In this document: positions 44,292-52,721 of the stretch, piece after piece
Position numbering within the stretch: position 1 is the first letter of the stretch
Layout of the letters: each line of letters starts with the position of its first letter
NCBI RefSeq assembly: GCF_028369295.1
Contig: NZ_JAQMYP010000007.1
Span: 205,751 to 269,750 of the forward strand
Origin: Streptomyces sp. HD
GTDB taxonomy: Bacteria; Actinomycetota; Actinomycetes; Streptomycetales; Streptomycetaceae
Length of the DNA stretch: 64,000 bases
Direction of reading: 5' to 3'
Notes under the pieces: generated by a model
Told to the model about the DNA's origin: nothing
The model's database searches: none
Seen by the model: only the letters and a program-made list of their open reading frames with translations
Position numbers and translations under genes: made by a program

Positions 44292-45353
44292 TCAGTTCGC
44301 GAGCGTCGTACGCGGCCGTGGTTCGAAGCCCGCCGCGCGGTAGGACTCGTCGATCAGCGTCATCGTCGCGAGCGCGTCGTCCGCGTCCAGGGGCAGCGGC
44401 GCGTCCCGGCGTATGTGCGCGGCGAACGCCTCCAGTTGGTAGGTGTACGACGAGCGGGTGCCGAGCCGCTCCGTGCGCTCACCGTCCGGCGTCCGAAGGA
44501 TGAGCCGGTCGTCCAGGTGGGGCAGCACGAAGTTCGGCGCCAGCGCCTCGCCCCGCGAGCCGACGATCCGGCAGCTCATCTCCAGTTCGTCGTACGCCAT
44601 GTGGCAGCGCGCGGAGGCACTCGCCCCGCCGGGGAACTCCAGCTCGGCGTCCAGCCACTCGTCGACACCGGGCGCCCCGGCCCTCCCCCAGACTCCGTCC
44701 GGGGGGACCCCCATCTCGCTGCGCTCGCCGCCGCGTGCGGAGACCAGGCGCGGCGCCCCGCCCGCCCAGGGCGCGAGCATCCGCACCGCGTGCAGGCTGT
44801 AGCAGCCGAGGTCCATCAAGGCGCCGCCCGCGAGCGGCAGCGACCAGCGCGGGTCGGCGGCACCCGGCGCGGGGATGGCCACTGTCGTCTCCACCCGTCG
44901 CAGCTCGCCCAGTTCGCCGCTTTCGAGGATCTCGTGCAGACGCCGGGTCACCGGGTGGAAGAGGTAGTGGAAGGCCTCCATGAAGACGGTGCCGGCCTTT
45001 GCGACCGCCTCTCGCACCTCGGCCGCCTCCTCGGCGTTGCTCGCCGACGGCTTCTCCGTCAGGACGTGCTTGCCGGCCGCGAGCGCGGCGAGGTTCCACG
45101 GCCCGTGCAGCCCGTTGGCGAGCGGGTTGTAGACGACCTCGACCTCCGGGTCGGCGAGCACGTCGGCGTAGGAGTCCGCGACCCGCTCCACGTCGTGCTC
45201 CTCCGCGAACGCCTCGGCCCGGGCCCGGTCGCGCGCCGCCACCGCCACGAGGCGATGGCCGGTCGTGCGGGCCGGGCCGACGAGGGAGAGCCCGGTGATG
45301 TTCGCCGCACCCAGTACCCCGATGCGCAGCGGTTCCCGGCCTGGTTCCTTCAT
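44292..45353 (-). CDS. Gfo/Idh/MocA family oxidoreductase
   Basis: 353 aa from ATG 45353, which overlaps the upstream stop (ATGA). NAD(P)-binding RIGVLGAANITGLSLVG near 10, EKPSASNAEEAAEV near 97, MEAFHYLFHPVTRRLHEIL near 120, GGALMDLGCYSLHAVR near 170. The GAANI and FHYLFHP forms resemble the dimeric dihydrodiol/xylose dehydrogenase-like branch, not IolG. A ~34-bp dispersed hairpin repeat (44681-44714) is read in frame as MGVPPDGVWGRAG. Last gene of the 48438-44292 operon. Substrate unknown, probably a cyclitol or sugar. Confidence 0.85.
   Translation of the reverse strand: MKEPGREPLRIGVLGAANITGLSLVGPARTTGHRLVAVAARDRARAEAFAEEHDVERVADSYADVLADPEVEVVYNPLANGLHGPWNLAALAAGKHVLTEKPSASNAEEAAEVREAVAKAGTVFMEAFHYLFHPVTRRLHEILESGELGELRRVETTVAIPAPGAADPRWSLPLAGGALMDLGCYSLHAVRMLAPWAGGAPRLVSARGGERSEMGVPPDGVWGRAGAPGVDEWLDAELEFPGGASASARCHMAYDELEMSCRIVGSRGEALAPNFVLPHLDDRLILRTPDGERTERLGTRSSYTYQLEAFAAHIRRDAPLPLDADDALATMTLIDESYRAAGFEPRPRTTLAN
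44681..44714. repeat. Streptomyces-type GC-rich hairpin repeat inserted in a coding sequence
   Basis: CCCTCCCCCAGACTCCG followed by TCCGGGGGGACCCCCAT. The CCCCC and GGGGG blocks form a stem-loop. From memory, near-identical hairpins are scattered through Streptomyces genomes, mostly between genes. Here it keeps the reading frame of the oxidoreductase at 44292-45353. Confidence 0.6.
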
Positions 45354-46354
45354 GCCTGCCGTACCTCCTCGATCGTCACCGGACGGTGCTCCTGCAGCGA
45401 CAGTGTGCACGCATCGGCGATCCAGCCGGCCTCCAGGGCGTCCTCGATGGTGCACGGGGACGGCCGGGTACCGGCCACGACCTCGGTGAAGGCGGTGAGT
45501 TCGGCGCGGTAGGCCGCGGTGAAGCGGTCCATGAAGAAGTCGTGCGGGGTGCCCGCCGGGAAGGTCACGCCGGGCTCGACGGAGCGCAGCGGCAGCTTGT
45601 CCTCCAGGCCGACCGCGATGGAGTCCGTGAAGCCGTGGATCTCCATGCGGACGTCGTAACCCCGGGCGTTGTGGCGGGAGTTGGAGACCACCGCGATGGT
45701 GCCGTCGTCCAGGGTGAGGATTGCGCCGGTGGTGTCGGCGTCGCCCGCCTCCTTGATGTAGTCGGCGCCCTTGTTGCCGCCGACGGCGTACACCTCGGTC
45801 ACCTCACGGCCGGTCACCCAGCGGATGATGTCGAAGTCGTGCACCGAGCAGTCCCGGAAGATGCCACCGGAGGCGGCGATGTACGCGGCGGGCGGCGGCG
45901 CCGGGTCCAGCGTGGTCGACCGCACGGTGTGCAGCTTGCCCAGCTCACCGGCCTGCACGGCGGCACGGGCGTTGACGAACCCGGTGTCGAAGCGCCGGTT
46001 GTAGCCGATCTGGATCGGCACGCCCTTGTCCTGTACGGCCTTCAGTACCTCGACGCCCTCGCTCATCGTCTTCGCGACGGGCTTCTCGCAGAAGACGGGG
46101 ATGCCGGCCTCGACACCGGCCAGGATCAGCGCCGGGTGGGCGTCGGTCGCGGCGGCGACGACGATGCCGTCCACGCCGGCCGACAGCAGGGCCTCCGGCG
46201 AGTCCACGACCTGGGCGCCGAACCGCTCCGCGGCGGCCTTGGCGGCATCCGCGAACGGGTCGGTGACGACGAGGGAGTCGACCGCGTCGAGTCCGGAGAG
46301 GGTCTCGGCGTGGAAGGCGCCGATGCGGCCGAGGCCGAGGATTCCGATGCGCAT
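45350..46354 (-). CDS. iolG: Inositol 2-dehydrogenase-like Gfo/Idh/MocA oxidoreductase
   Basis: 334 aa, SD AAGGAG. NAD-binding RIGILGLGRIGAFHAETL at 2-19, VVAAATDAHPALI near 66, CEKPVAKTMSEGVEV near 87, IGYNRRFDTGFVNARAAV near 115, and the catalytic GGIFRDCSVHDFDIIRWVTG near 162 with Asp and His. The GIFRDCxxHDFD form is strongly IolG-like. It would oxidise myo-inositol or a related cyclitol at C2. It sits in an operon apart from the main iol genes and may act on an inositol isomer or derivative. Confidence 0.9.
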   Translation of the reverse strand: MRIGILGLGRIGAFHAETLSGLDAVDSLVVTDPFADAAKAAAERFGAQVVDSPEALLSAGVDGIVVAAATDAHPALILAGVEAGIPVFCEKPVAKTMSEGVEVLKAVQDKGVPIQIGYNRRFDTGFVNARAAVQAGELGKLHTVRSTTLDPAPPPAAYIAASGGIFRDCSVHDFDIIRWVTGREVTEVYAVGGNKGADYIKEAGDADTTGAILTLDDGTIAVVSNSRHNARGYDVRMEIHGFTDSIAVGLEDKLPLRSVEPGVTFPAGTPHDFFMDRFTAAYRAELTAFTEVVAGTRPSPCTIEDALEAGWIADACTLSLQEHRPVTIEEVRQA

Positions 46355-46389
46355 GGGGATGGAGCTCCTTCTAAGTGGGGGTGGTGCTA

Positions 46390-46448
46390 CGCCCTATAGG
46401 GGCGCGGGGAACTGCGCGACAAGCCACGAAGGCGCCGCACACGACTGA
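46390..46448. repeat. Dispersed Streptomyces intergenic repeat
   Basis: The stretch GGGGCGCGGGGAACTGCGCG, then ACAAGCCACGAAGGCGCCGC (46399-46438), matches a palindromic repeat I remember as very common between Streptomyces genes. GCGCGGGG and the flanking CGCGC can pair. It fills the 114-bp gap between two genes of the same operon. Confidence 0.55.
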
Positions 46449-46468
46449 CGACAATGCGCGGCAAATCC

Positions 46469-47245
46469 TTAGTCGAGTCCTCCCAGTACGTTCTGGTCCC
46501 AGTCGATCACCGACCCAGTAACGACGCCCGACCGATCCGACAGCAAGAAGACCACGAAGTCGGCGATCTCATCAGGCTGCCCCAGCTTGCCCATCGGCAA
46601 CTTCGCAGCAGCCGACTCACGCCAGTCGTCCCCGGCCCCGTGAAACGCCTTCTGCGTGGCATCCTCACCCTCCGTCGCCGTCCAGCCGATGTTCAGTCCG
46701 TTGATCCGGACCCGGTCGAAGCGGTGGGCGTGCGCGGCGTTGCGGGTCAGCCCGACGAGGCCGGCCTTGGCGGAGACGTACGGCGCGAGGAACGGCTGCC
46801 CGCCGTGCGCCGAGGACGTGATGATGTTGACGATCGTGCCGGGCGCCCCGCGCGAGACCATGTCCTGCACGGCGGCCTGCATGGCGAAGAACGGCGCCTT
46901 GAGATTGATCGCGATGTGCTGGTCGAACAGCTCGGGCGTGGTGTCCAGGAGCGTGCCCCGGGACGTCAGCCCCGCCGAGTTGACCAGGCAGTCGATCCGC
47001 CCGTACGCGTCGACGACCTCGGCGACGGACGCCTTCGCCTGGTCGGCGTCCGCGAGGTCGGCCCGTACGAACATGGCCTTTCCCCCGCCGGCGGCCAGCT
47101 CGGCCACCAGCGCCTCACCGGGTTCGGTGCGCCGCCCGGTGACGGCCACGACCGCACCCTCGCGGACGGCGGCCCGCGCGATGGCGGCGCCCACACCCTG
47201 GCTGCCGCCGTTGACGAGGACGACCTTGTCGTCGAGAAGTCCCAT
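46469..47245 (-). CDS. Classical short-chain dehydrogenase/reductase
   Basis: 258 aa, SD AAAGGA. NGGSQGVGAAIARAAVREGA at 13-32 (TGxxxGxG variant), NSAGLTSRG near 90, Ser in NIITSSAHGG near 142, YVSAKAGLVGLTRNAA near 157 with the catalytic Tyr and Lys. C-terminal SDRSGVVTGSVIDWDQNVLGG is usual for the family. Probable NAD(P)-dependent alcohol or cyclitol dehydrogenase. Lies between the PhyH dioxygenase and iolG genes on the same strand. Confidence 0.9.
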   Translation of the reverse strand: MGLLDDKVVLVNGGSQGVGAAIARAAVREGAVVAVTGRRTEPGEALVAELAAGGGKAMFVRADLADADQAKASVAEVVDAYGRIDCLVNSAGLTSRGTLLDTTPELFDQHIAINLKAPFFAMQAAVQDMVSRGAPGTIVNIITSSAHGGQPFLAPYVSAKAGLVGLTRNAAHAHRFDRVRINGLNIGWTATEGEDATQKAFHGAGDDWRESAAAKLPMGKLGQPDEIADFVVFLLSDRSGVVTGSVIDWDQNVLGGLD

Positions 47246-47271
47246 CCGGTTCCGGGTCCTTTCAGCTCTGA

Positions 47272-48438
47272 TCAGCTCTGGCGCCGCTCGGCGCCGGCCC
47301 GCAGCTCTTCACGCAGAGCCCCGGGAGTCCATGCCTCGCGCAGCGCACGCCGTACGACGTCCGCCTGCGCGGGCGGGGCCAGCCCGGCCACCGGCGGATC
47401 GCTGTCGAGGTTCGTGGGGAAGGGGTACCCCTCCGCGCTCGCGGCGATCACCCGCTCCAGCCACGCCTCGTCCGCGCCCTCGCCCCGCCGCTTCAGCAGT
47501 ACCGGGAACACGGCGTTGGCCACCGCCTCGCGGTCCACCGTCTCCATGGTCCGCCCGAACGCCGAGGACACCTGGAGCAGGTTCGCCATGCGCCGGATGT
47601 GCGCCGACCGGTTGCTGCCGGCCGCGTGGAACAGCGCCGGGTTGAAGAACGCCGCGTCGCCCTTGGCGAGGGGGAGCTGGATGTGGTGGTCGTCGAAGTA
47701 GGCCTGGAACTGCGGCAGCCGCCAGGCCAGGTAGCCGGGCTCGTACGTCTGGGAGTACGGCAGGTACGTCGTCGGCCCGGACTCCACCGGCATGTCGCAG
47801 TGCGCGACCGCGCCCTGGAGGGTGAGCACGGGGGAGAGGAGGTGCACATGGGCCGGGTAGGCGGCCGCGACCTCGTTGGAGAGGAAGCCCAGGTGGTAGT
47901 CGCGGTGCACGGTCTGCGCCGCACCGCCGGGGTTGACCACGTTCACCTGCGAGGTGACCTGGTAGCCGGGGCCGAGCCAGGCGTCCGAGACGAGCGCCAG
48001 GATGTCGTTGGCGTAGTAGTCGGCGAACGCCTCGGGGTCGTACAGCGCCGCCTTCTCCAGCGCGTTCCACACCCGGTCGTTGGCGCCCGGCTTGGCGAAG
48101 TGGTCACCGGCGTGCGTGCCCGAGGCGCGCTGCTCGGCGATCAGGGCGTCGAACACGGTGGTGAGCCGGTCGACGATCCCCGGGTCGGGAAAGGCCCGCT
48201 GGAAGACCACGATGCCCGGACCGTCGGTGAGGGCGCGGACCAGTTCGGCGCGCACCGAACGCGGGTCATCGGCCTTGCGCAGGCGGTCGCTGTCGTAGAC
48301 CAGGACGCCCCGCTCCACGGCGGAGGCGTACGGGTAGTCGGCGAGGTCCGTGGTCCGCTCGACGAGTGCGCGGAAGGCGGCGAGGTCACAGTCCTGCTCG
48401 GACAGCCACGCACGGCGCTGGGCGGAGGTGTAGGACAT
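47272..48438 (-). CDS. Phytanoyl-CoA dioxygenase (PhyH) family, Fe(II)/2-oxoglutarate oxygenase
   Basis: 388 aa, SD GAGAGGA. Double-stranded beta-helix oxygenase: GIVVFQRAFPDPGIVDRL near 95, the iron ligands in QTVHRDYHLGFLSNE (HxD, near 195) and a distal His in FFNPALFHAAGSNRSAHIRR near 275, with the 2-oxoglutarate Arg just after. PhyH enzymes hydroxylate small molecules. First gene of the operon with SDR, IolG and another Gfo/Idh, suggesting oxidative entry of a substituted cyclitol or sugar (inference). Confidence 0.88.
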   Translation of the reverse strand: MSYTSAQRRAWLSEQDCDLAAFRALVERTTDLADYPYASAVERGVLVYDSDRLRKADDPRSVRAELVRALTDGPGIVVFQRAFPDPGIVDRLTTVFDALIAEQRASGTHAGDHFAKPGANDRVWNALEKAALYDPEAFADYYANDILALVSDAWLGPGYQVTSQVNVVNPGGAAQTVHRDYHLGFLSNEVAAAYPAHVHLLSPVLTLQGAVAHCDMPVESGPTTYLPYSQTYEPGYLAWRLPQFQAYFDDHHIQLPLAKGDAAFFNPALFHAAGSNRSAHIRRMANLLQVSSAFGRTMETVDREAVANAVFPVLLKRRGEGADEAWLERVIAASAEGYPFPTNLDSDPPVAGLAPPAQADVVRRALREAWTPGALREELRAGAERRQS

Positions 48439-48569
48439 CGGCGTCCTCTCGGTGACACGGGCGACTCGGTGCTGTCATTCTTGTCAGTACAAACCCGTCG
48501 AACAACCAGCAGGCGGCCATCAAAAACCCCTCAAGGCACCCCCTCCAGACAAGCTCCGGGAGCATCCGA
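48439..48569. promoter_or_regulatory. Divergent promoter region between phyH and lacI
   Basis: 131 bp without a gene. An AT-rich core near 48471-48498 contains GCTGTCATTC, then TTGTCAGTACAA (48480-48491 area), an imperfect TTGT/ACAA palindrome. The GCTGTCA start and the AGTACAAA end recall the iol operator arms, but the match is loose. Probable operator of the LacI protein at 48570. Confidence 0.45.
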
Positions 48570-49598
48570 ATGGGACACCCCTTCCCGATCCGGGAGATCG
48601 CACGTCAGGCAGGCCTCAGCGAGGCCACCGTGGACCGGGTCCTGAACGGCAGGGGAGGGGTGCGGGAGAGCACCGCGCGCGAGGTCCGCCAGGCCATCGC
48701 CGACCTGGACCGGCAGCGGACGCAGGTCCGGCTGGTGGGCCGCACCTTCATGATCGACATCGTCATGCAGTCGCCGGAGCGGTTCTCCACCGCCGTACGG
48801 GCCGCCCTGGAGGCCGAGCTGCCGGGCCTGCACCCGGCCGTCGTGCGCTCGCGGTTCCACTTCCGGGAGACCGGCCCCGTGGCGGAGCTGACGCGGACGC
48901 TGGACCGGATCGCCCGGCGCGGTTCGCAGGGCGTGGTCCTCAAGGCCCCGGACGTCCCCGAGGTGACCGCCGCCGTCGCGCGGCTCGCGGAGGCCGGCAT
49001 ACCGGTGGTGACCCTGGTGACCGACCTGCCGTCCACGGCGCGCCTCGCGTACGTCGGCATCGACAACCGGGCCGCCGGGGCGACGGCCGCGTACCTCATG
49101 GGCCAGTGGCTGGGCGATCGCCCCGGCCATGTCCTCACCAGCCTCAGCAGCGGCTTCTTCCGCAACGAGGAGGAGCGCGAGATGGGCTTCCGCAGCGCCA
49201 TGCGCGCCCGGCACCCCGGCCGCGCGCTGGTCGAACTGGCCGAGGGACAGGGCCTGGACTCGACCCAGTACGACCTCGTCCGCGCCGCCCTGGAGCGCGA
49301 TCCGGAGATCCGCGCGGTCTACTCGATCGGCGGCGGCAACATCGCGACCCTCCGGGCCTTCGAGGACGCGGGCCGCGCCTGCGCGGTGTTCGTCGCGCAC
49401 GACCTGGACCATGACAACACCCGTCTGCTGCGCGAGCACCGCCTGTCCGCCGTGCTCCACCACGACCTTCGCCAGGACATGCGCGAGGCCTGCCACATCG
49501 TCATGCGGGCGCACGGCGCGCTGCCGCCCGCGGGGCCGACACTGCCCTCGGCGATCCAGGTGGTGACGCCGTACAACATGCCCACGCCCATCGGGTGA
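48570..49598 (+). CDS. LacI-family transcriptional regulator
   Basis: 342 aa, ATG with SD GGGAG. HTH at 6-28 (IREIARQAGLSEATVDRVLNG) with the usual hinge after it. Periplasmic-binding effector domain about 60-335: MQSPERFSTAVRAALEAE, VVLKAPDVPEVTAAVARL near 122, TDLPSTARLAYVGIDNRAAG near 150, and AVYSIGGGNIATLRAF near 245. The form resembles regulators of sugar or inositol use. Divergent from the phyH operon, which it probably controls. Confidence 0.9.
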   Translation: MGHPFPIREIARQAGLSEATVDRVLNGRGGVRESTAREVRQAIADLDRQRTQVRLVGRTFMIDIVMQSPERFSTAVRAALEAELPGLHPAVVRSRFHFRETGPVAELTRTLDRIARRGSQGVVLKAPDVPEVTAAVARLAEAGIPVVTLVTDLPSTARLAYVGIDNRAAGATAAYLMGQWLGDRPGHVLTSLSSGFFRNEEEREMGFRSAMRARHPGRALVELAEGQGLDSTQYDLVRAALERDPEIRAVYSIGGGNIATLRAFEDAGRACAVFVAHDLDHDNTRLLREHRLSAVLHHDLRQDMREACHIVMRAHGALPPAGPTLPSAIQVVTPYNMPTPIG

Positions 49599-49664
49599 CG
49601 ATCGGGGACGCGCGCCTGGCGTGTACGCCCGCCGGACGGGCCACGGCTCCCTACCGTCGTGCGC

Positions 49665-50291
<627 letters not shown>

Positions 50292-50320
50292 CCGCGTCCG
50301 TCACGCCTCGCCGCCGCCCC

Positions 50321-51484
50321 TCACACCCCCGCGTCCACGGACACCCACGCCCCGCCCTGCGCCGACCGCACCATCGCCTCCAGTACGGCGGCGCTGTGCA
50401 CGGCGTCCTGGACGGTGGCGCCGTGCGGGGTGCCCTCGGCGATGGAGCGCAGGAAGCGGTACGCCTCGATGACCTTGAGGTCGTCGTAGCCCATGGCGTT
50501 CGCCGCGCCCGGCTGGAAGGCGCCGAACTCGCCGGCGCCGGGGCCGACGTAGACGGTGCTGACGGGCTGGTCCTGGTAGGTGGTGCCGCGGCTGATGCCG
50601 AGCTCGTTCATGCGGCGGAAGTCCCAGAAGACGGCGCCCTTGGTGCCGTGCACCTCGAAGCCGTAGTTGTTCTGCTCGCCGACCGAGACCCGGCACGCCT
50701 CCAGGACGCCGCGGGCGCCGGAAGCGAAGCGCAGCAGGCAGGACACGTAGTCCTCGTTCTCGACCGGGCCGCGTTCGCCGCCGGTGGCCAGGGTGTGGCC
50801 GGCGGTGGCGCCGGTGGGGCGGGCGCGTTCGGGGATGAAGACGGCGGTGTCGGCGGTGAGGGAGGCGATGTCGCCGAGCAGATGGCGGGCGAGGTCGGCG
50901 CCGTGCGAGGCCAGGTCGCCGAGGACTCCGCTGCCGCCCCGCTCCTTCTCGTACCGCCAGGTCAGGGCGCCGTCGGGGTGGGCGGCGTAGTCGCTGAAGA
51001 GACGGACGCGGACGTGTGTGACGGTGCCGATCTCGCCGGAGGCGATGAGCTCGCGGGCGGCCTCGACGGCGGGCGCGTTGCGGTAGTTGAAGCCGACCGC
51101 GCTCTGGACGCCGGCCTTGGCGACGGCGTCGGCGACCGCCTGGGCGTCGGCCACCGACAGGCCCACCGGCTTCTCGATCCAGATGTGCTTGCCGGCCTCG
51201 GCCATCGCGACGCCGATCTCGCGGTGCAGGAAGTTCGGGGCGGTGATGCTGACGGCCTTCACCCGCGGGTCGGCGGCCACCTCGCGCCAGTCGCGGGTCG
51301 TGGCGGCGAACCCGAACTGCGCGGCGGCCTCCTCTGCCCGCCCCGGCGCGTCCTCGGCGACGACCGCCAGCTCCGGGCGCACGGCCAGCCGCGGATAGTG
51401 GTGCGGGACGCGGGCGTACGCCTGGGTGTGCACCCGGCCCATCCAGCCGAATCCGACAACGGCGACGCCAAGCGTGTCGACCAT
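50321..51484 (-). CDS. Gfo/Idh/MocA family oxidoreductase
   Basis: 387 aa from ATG 51484, with AGGGG upstream. NAD(P)-binding VAVVGFGWMGRVHTQAYARV at 7-26, ITAPNFLHREIGVAMAEAGK near 80, IEKPVGLSVADAQAV near 102, VGFNYRNAPAVEAARELIAS near 128, GSGVLGDLASHGADLARHLLG near 180. Probably oxidises a sugar or cyclitol. Divergent from a LacI gene, with a TGGACCGGTCCA operator 17 bp before its start codon. Confidence 0.9.
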   Translation of the reverse strand: MVDTLGVAVVGFGWMGRVHTQAYARVPHHYPRLAVRPELAVVAEDAPGRAEEAAAQFGFAATTRDWREVAADPRVKAVSITAPNFLHREIGVAMAEAGKHIWIEKPVGLSVADAQAVADAVAKAGVQSAVGFNYRNAPAVEAARELIASGEIGTVTHVRVRLFSDYAAHPDGALTWRYEKERGGSGVLGDLASHGADLARHLLGDIASLTADTAVFIPERARPTGATAGHTLATGGERGPVENEDYVSCLLRFASGARGVLEACRVSVGEQNNYGFEVHGTKGAVFWDFRRMNELGISRGTTYQDQPVSTVYVGPGAGEFGAFQPGAANAMGYDDLKVIEAYRFLRSIAEGTPHGATVQDAVHSAAVLEAMVRSAQGGAWVSVDAGV

Positions 51485-51500
51485 GACTGACAGCCCCTCT

Positions 51501-51514
51501 TTGGACCGGTCCAA
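51501..51514. promoter_or_regulatory. LacI-type operator 1
   Basis: TTGGACCGGTCCAA is a perfect 14-bp palindrome with the central CG typical of LacI-family operators. It is 17 bp upstream of the oxidoreductase start codon (51484). Confidence 0.75.
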
Positions 51515-51592
51515 CTTCTTTCCCGCCCACCTTGGAGGCCGCTCTCCTGGGGTGTCAACCCCTTCCCGCCCCTTTGACAGGACAAGGCAGCG

Positions 51593-51608
51593 CATGGAAC
51601 GGTCCATG
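51593..51608. promoter_or_regulatory. LacI-type operator 2
   Basis: CATGGAACGGTCCATG is a near-perfect palindrome sharing TGGA-CGGTCCA with operator 1. It ends 3 bp before the lacI start codon, which implies autoregulation. Confidence 0.72.
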
Positions 51609-51610
51609 TC

Positions 51611-52627
51611 ATGAGACCGCCGACGATCCGCGACGTGGCCGACCGGGCCGGCGTCTCCAAGTCGCTCGTCTCGCTGGTGCTGCGCGGCTCCGAGCAGGTG
51701 CGCCCGGAGAAGCGGGAGGCCGTCCTGCGGGCCGTACGCGAACTCGGCTACCGCCCGAACGCCGCCGCCCGCAGCCTCAGCGAGCGGCGCACCCGCACGG
51801 TCGGCGTCCTCCTGAACGACCTGCGCAACCCGTGGTTCGTGGACATGCTGGACGGCCTCAACTCCCTGCTCCACGCGGGCGGCCTGCACATGCTGCTGGC
51901 CGACGCCCGCCTCAACCGCCGCATCGGCCAGGACCCGGCGAGCCCGCTCCTCGACCTGCGGGTCGACGGCCTGGTCGTGGTCGGCACGCTGCCCGAACCG
52001 GCGGCCCTGGGCACGGTGGCCGAGCGCGTTCCGGTCGTGGTGGCCGGTGCCCGCGAGCCGGAGCTGCCGGGCGTCGACATGGTCGCGGGCGACGACGAGC
52101 AGGGCGCCCGCCTGGTCACCGAGCACCTCATCGGGCTCGGCCACCGTCGTATCGCGCACATCGCGGGGTACGGCGCGGTCGCGGAGCTGCGCCGGCGCAG
52201 CTTCGAGGCGACGATGCGGGCACACGGTCTCGCGGACGAGGCCGTCGTGGAGGCGAGCGACCTGACGGAGGAGGGCGGCTTCCGCACCGCGGTACGGCTC
52301 CTCGGCCGACCCGAGCGCCGCCCCACGGCCCTCTTCGCGGTGAACGACATCACCGCGATCGGCGCGCTGTCGGCGGCCGAGGAACTGGGCCTGCGCGTCC
52401 CGGCCGACCTGTCCCTCGTCGGCTACGACAACACGAGCATCGCCCGCCTGCGCCACGTCTGGCTCACCACCGTCGACAACGCCAGCCACGAGGTCGGCCG
52501 CCGCGCGGCCCGCTGCCTCCTGGACCGCTTCGAAGGGGCGGGCGGAGAAGCCCGCGTCCATTTGACGGCCCCGACGCTGGAGGTCCGGGGGACGACCGGG
52601 CCGCCCTGTCGAATCGTCAACCACTGA
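51611..52627 (+). CDS. LacI-family transcriptional regulator
   Basis: 338 aa. HTH TIRDVADRAGVSKSLVSLVL at 5-24, hinge YRPNAAARSLSERRTRTVGV, effector domain 58-335 with DLRNPWFVDMLDGLNSLLH, LVVVGTLPEPAAL, GLGHRRIAHIAGYGAVAELR, ALFAVNDITAIGAL and VPADLSLVGYDNTSIARLRH. Two matching palindromes lie in the divergent gap, one at each gene, so it probably represses itself and the oxidoreductase at 50321-51484 until a sugar ligand binds. The start codon has no strong SD because the operator occupies its place. Confidence 0.92.
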   Translation: MRPPTIRDVADRAGVSKSLVSLVLRGSEQVRPEKREAVLRAVRELGYRPNAAARSLSERRTRTVGVLLNDLRNPWFVDMLDGLNSLLHAGGLHMLLADARLNRRIGQDPASPLLDLRVDGLVVVGTLPEPAALGTVAERVPVVVAGAREPELPGVDMVAGDDEQGARLVTEHLIGLGHRRIAHIAGYGAVAELRRRSFEATMRAHGLADEAVVEASDLTEEGGFRTAVRLLGRPERRPTALFAVNDITAIGALSAAEELGLRVPADLSLVGYDNTSIARLRHVWLTTVDNASHEVGRRAARCLLDRFEGAGGEARVHLTAPTLEVRGTTGPPCRIVNH

Positions 52628-52721
52628 ACCGTCAAAGAGTTTTCGTGTAGCAGGGCCCTGCGCACGGCGTTAGAATTTTGCCGGGAATTCTTACCCTCCA
52701 CTCGCTCTGGAGGTGGCCGTC

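Noticed and set aside
48471..48498. A further copy of the iol operator before phyH
   Set aside because: Only GCTGTCA and AGTACAAA blocks resemble it, with different spacing; more likely the LacI operator.
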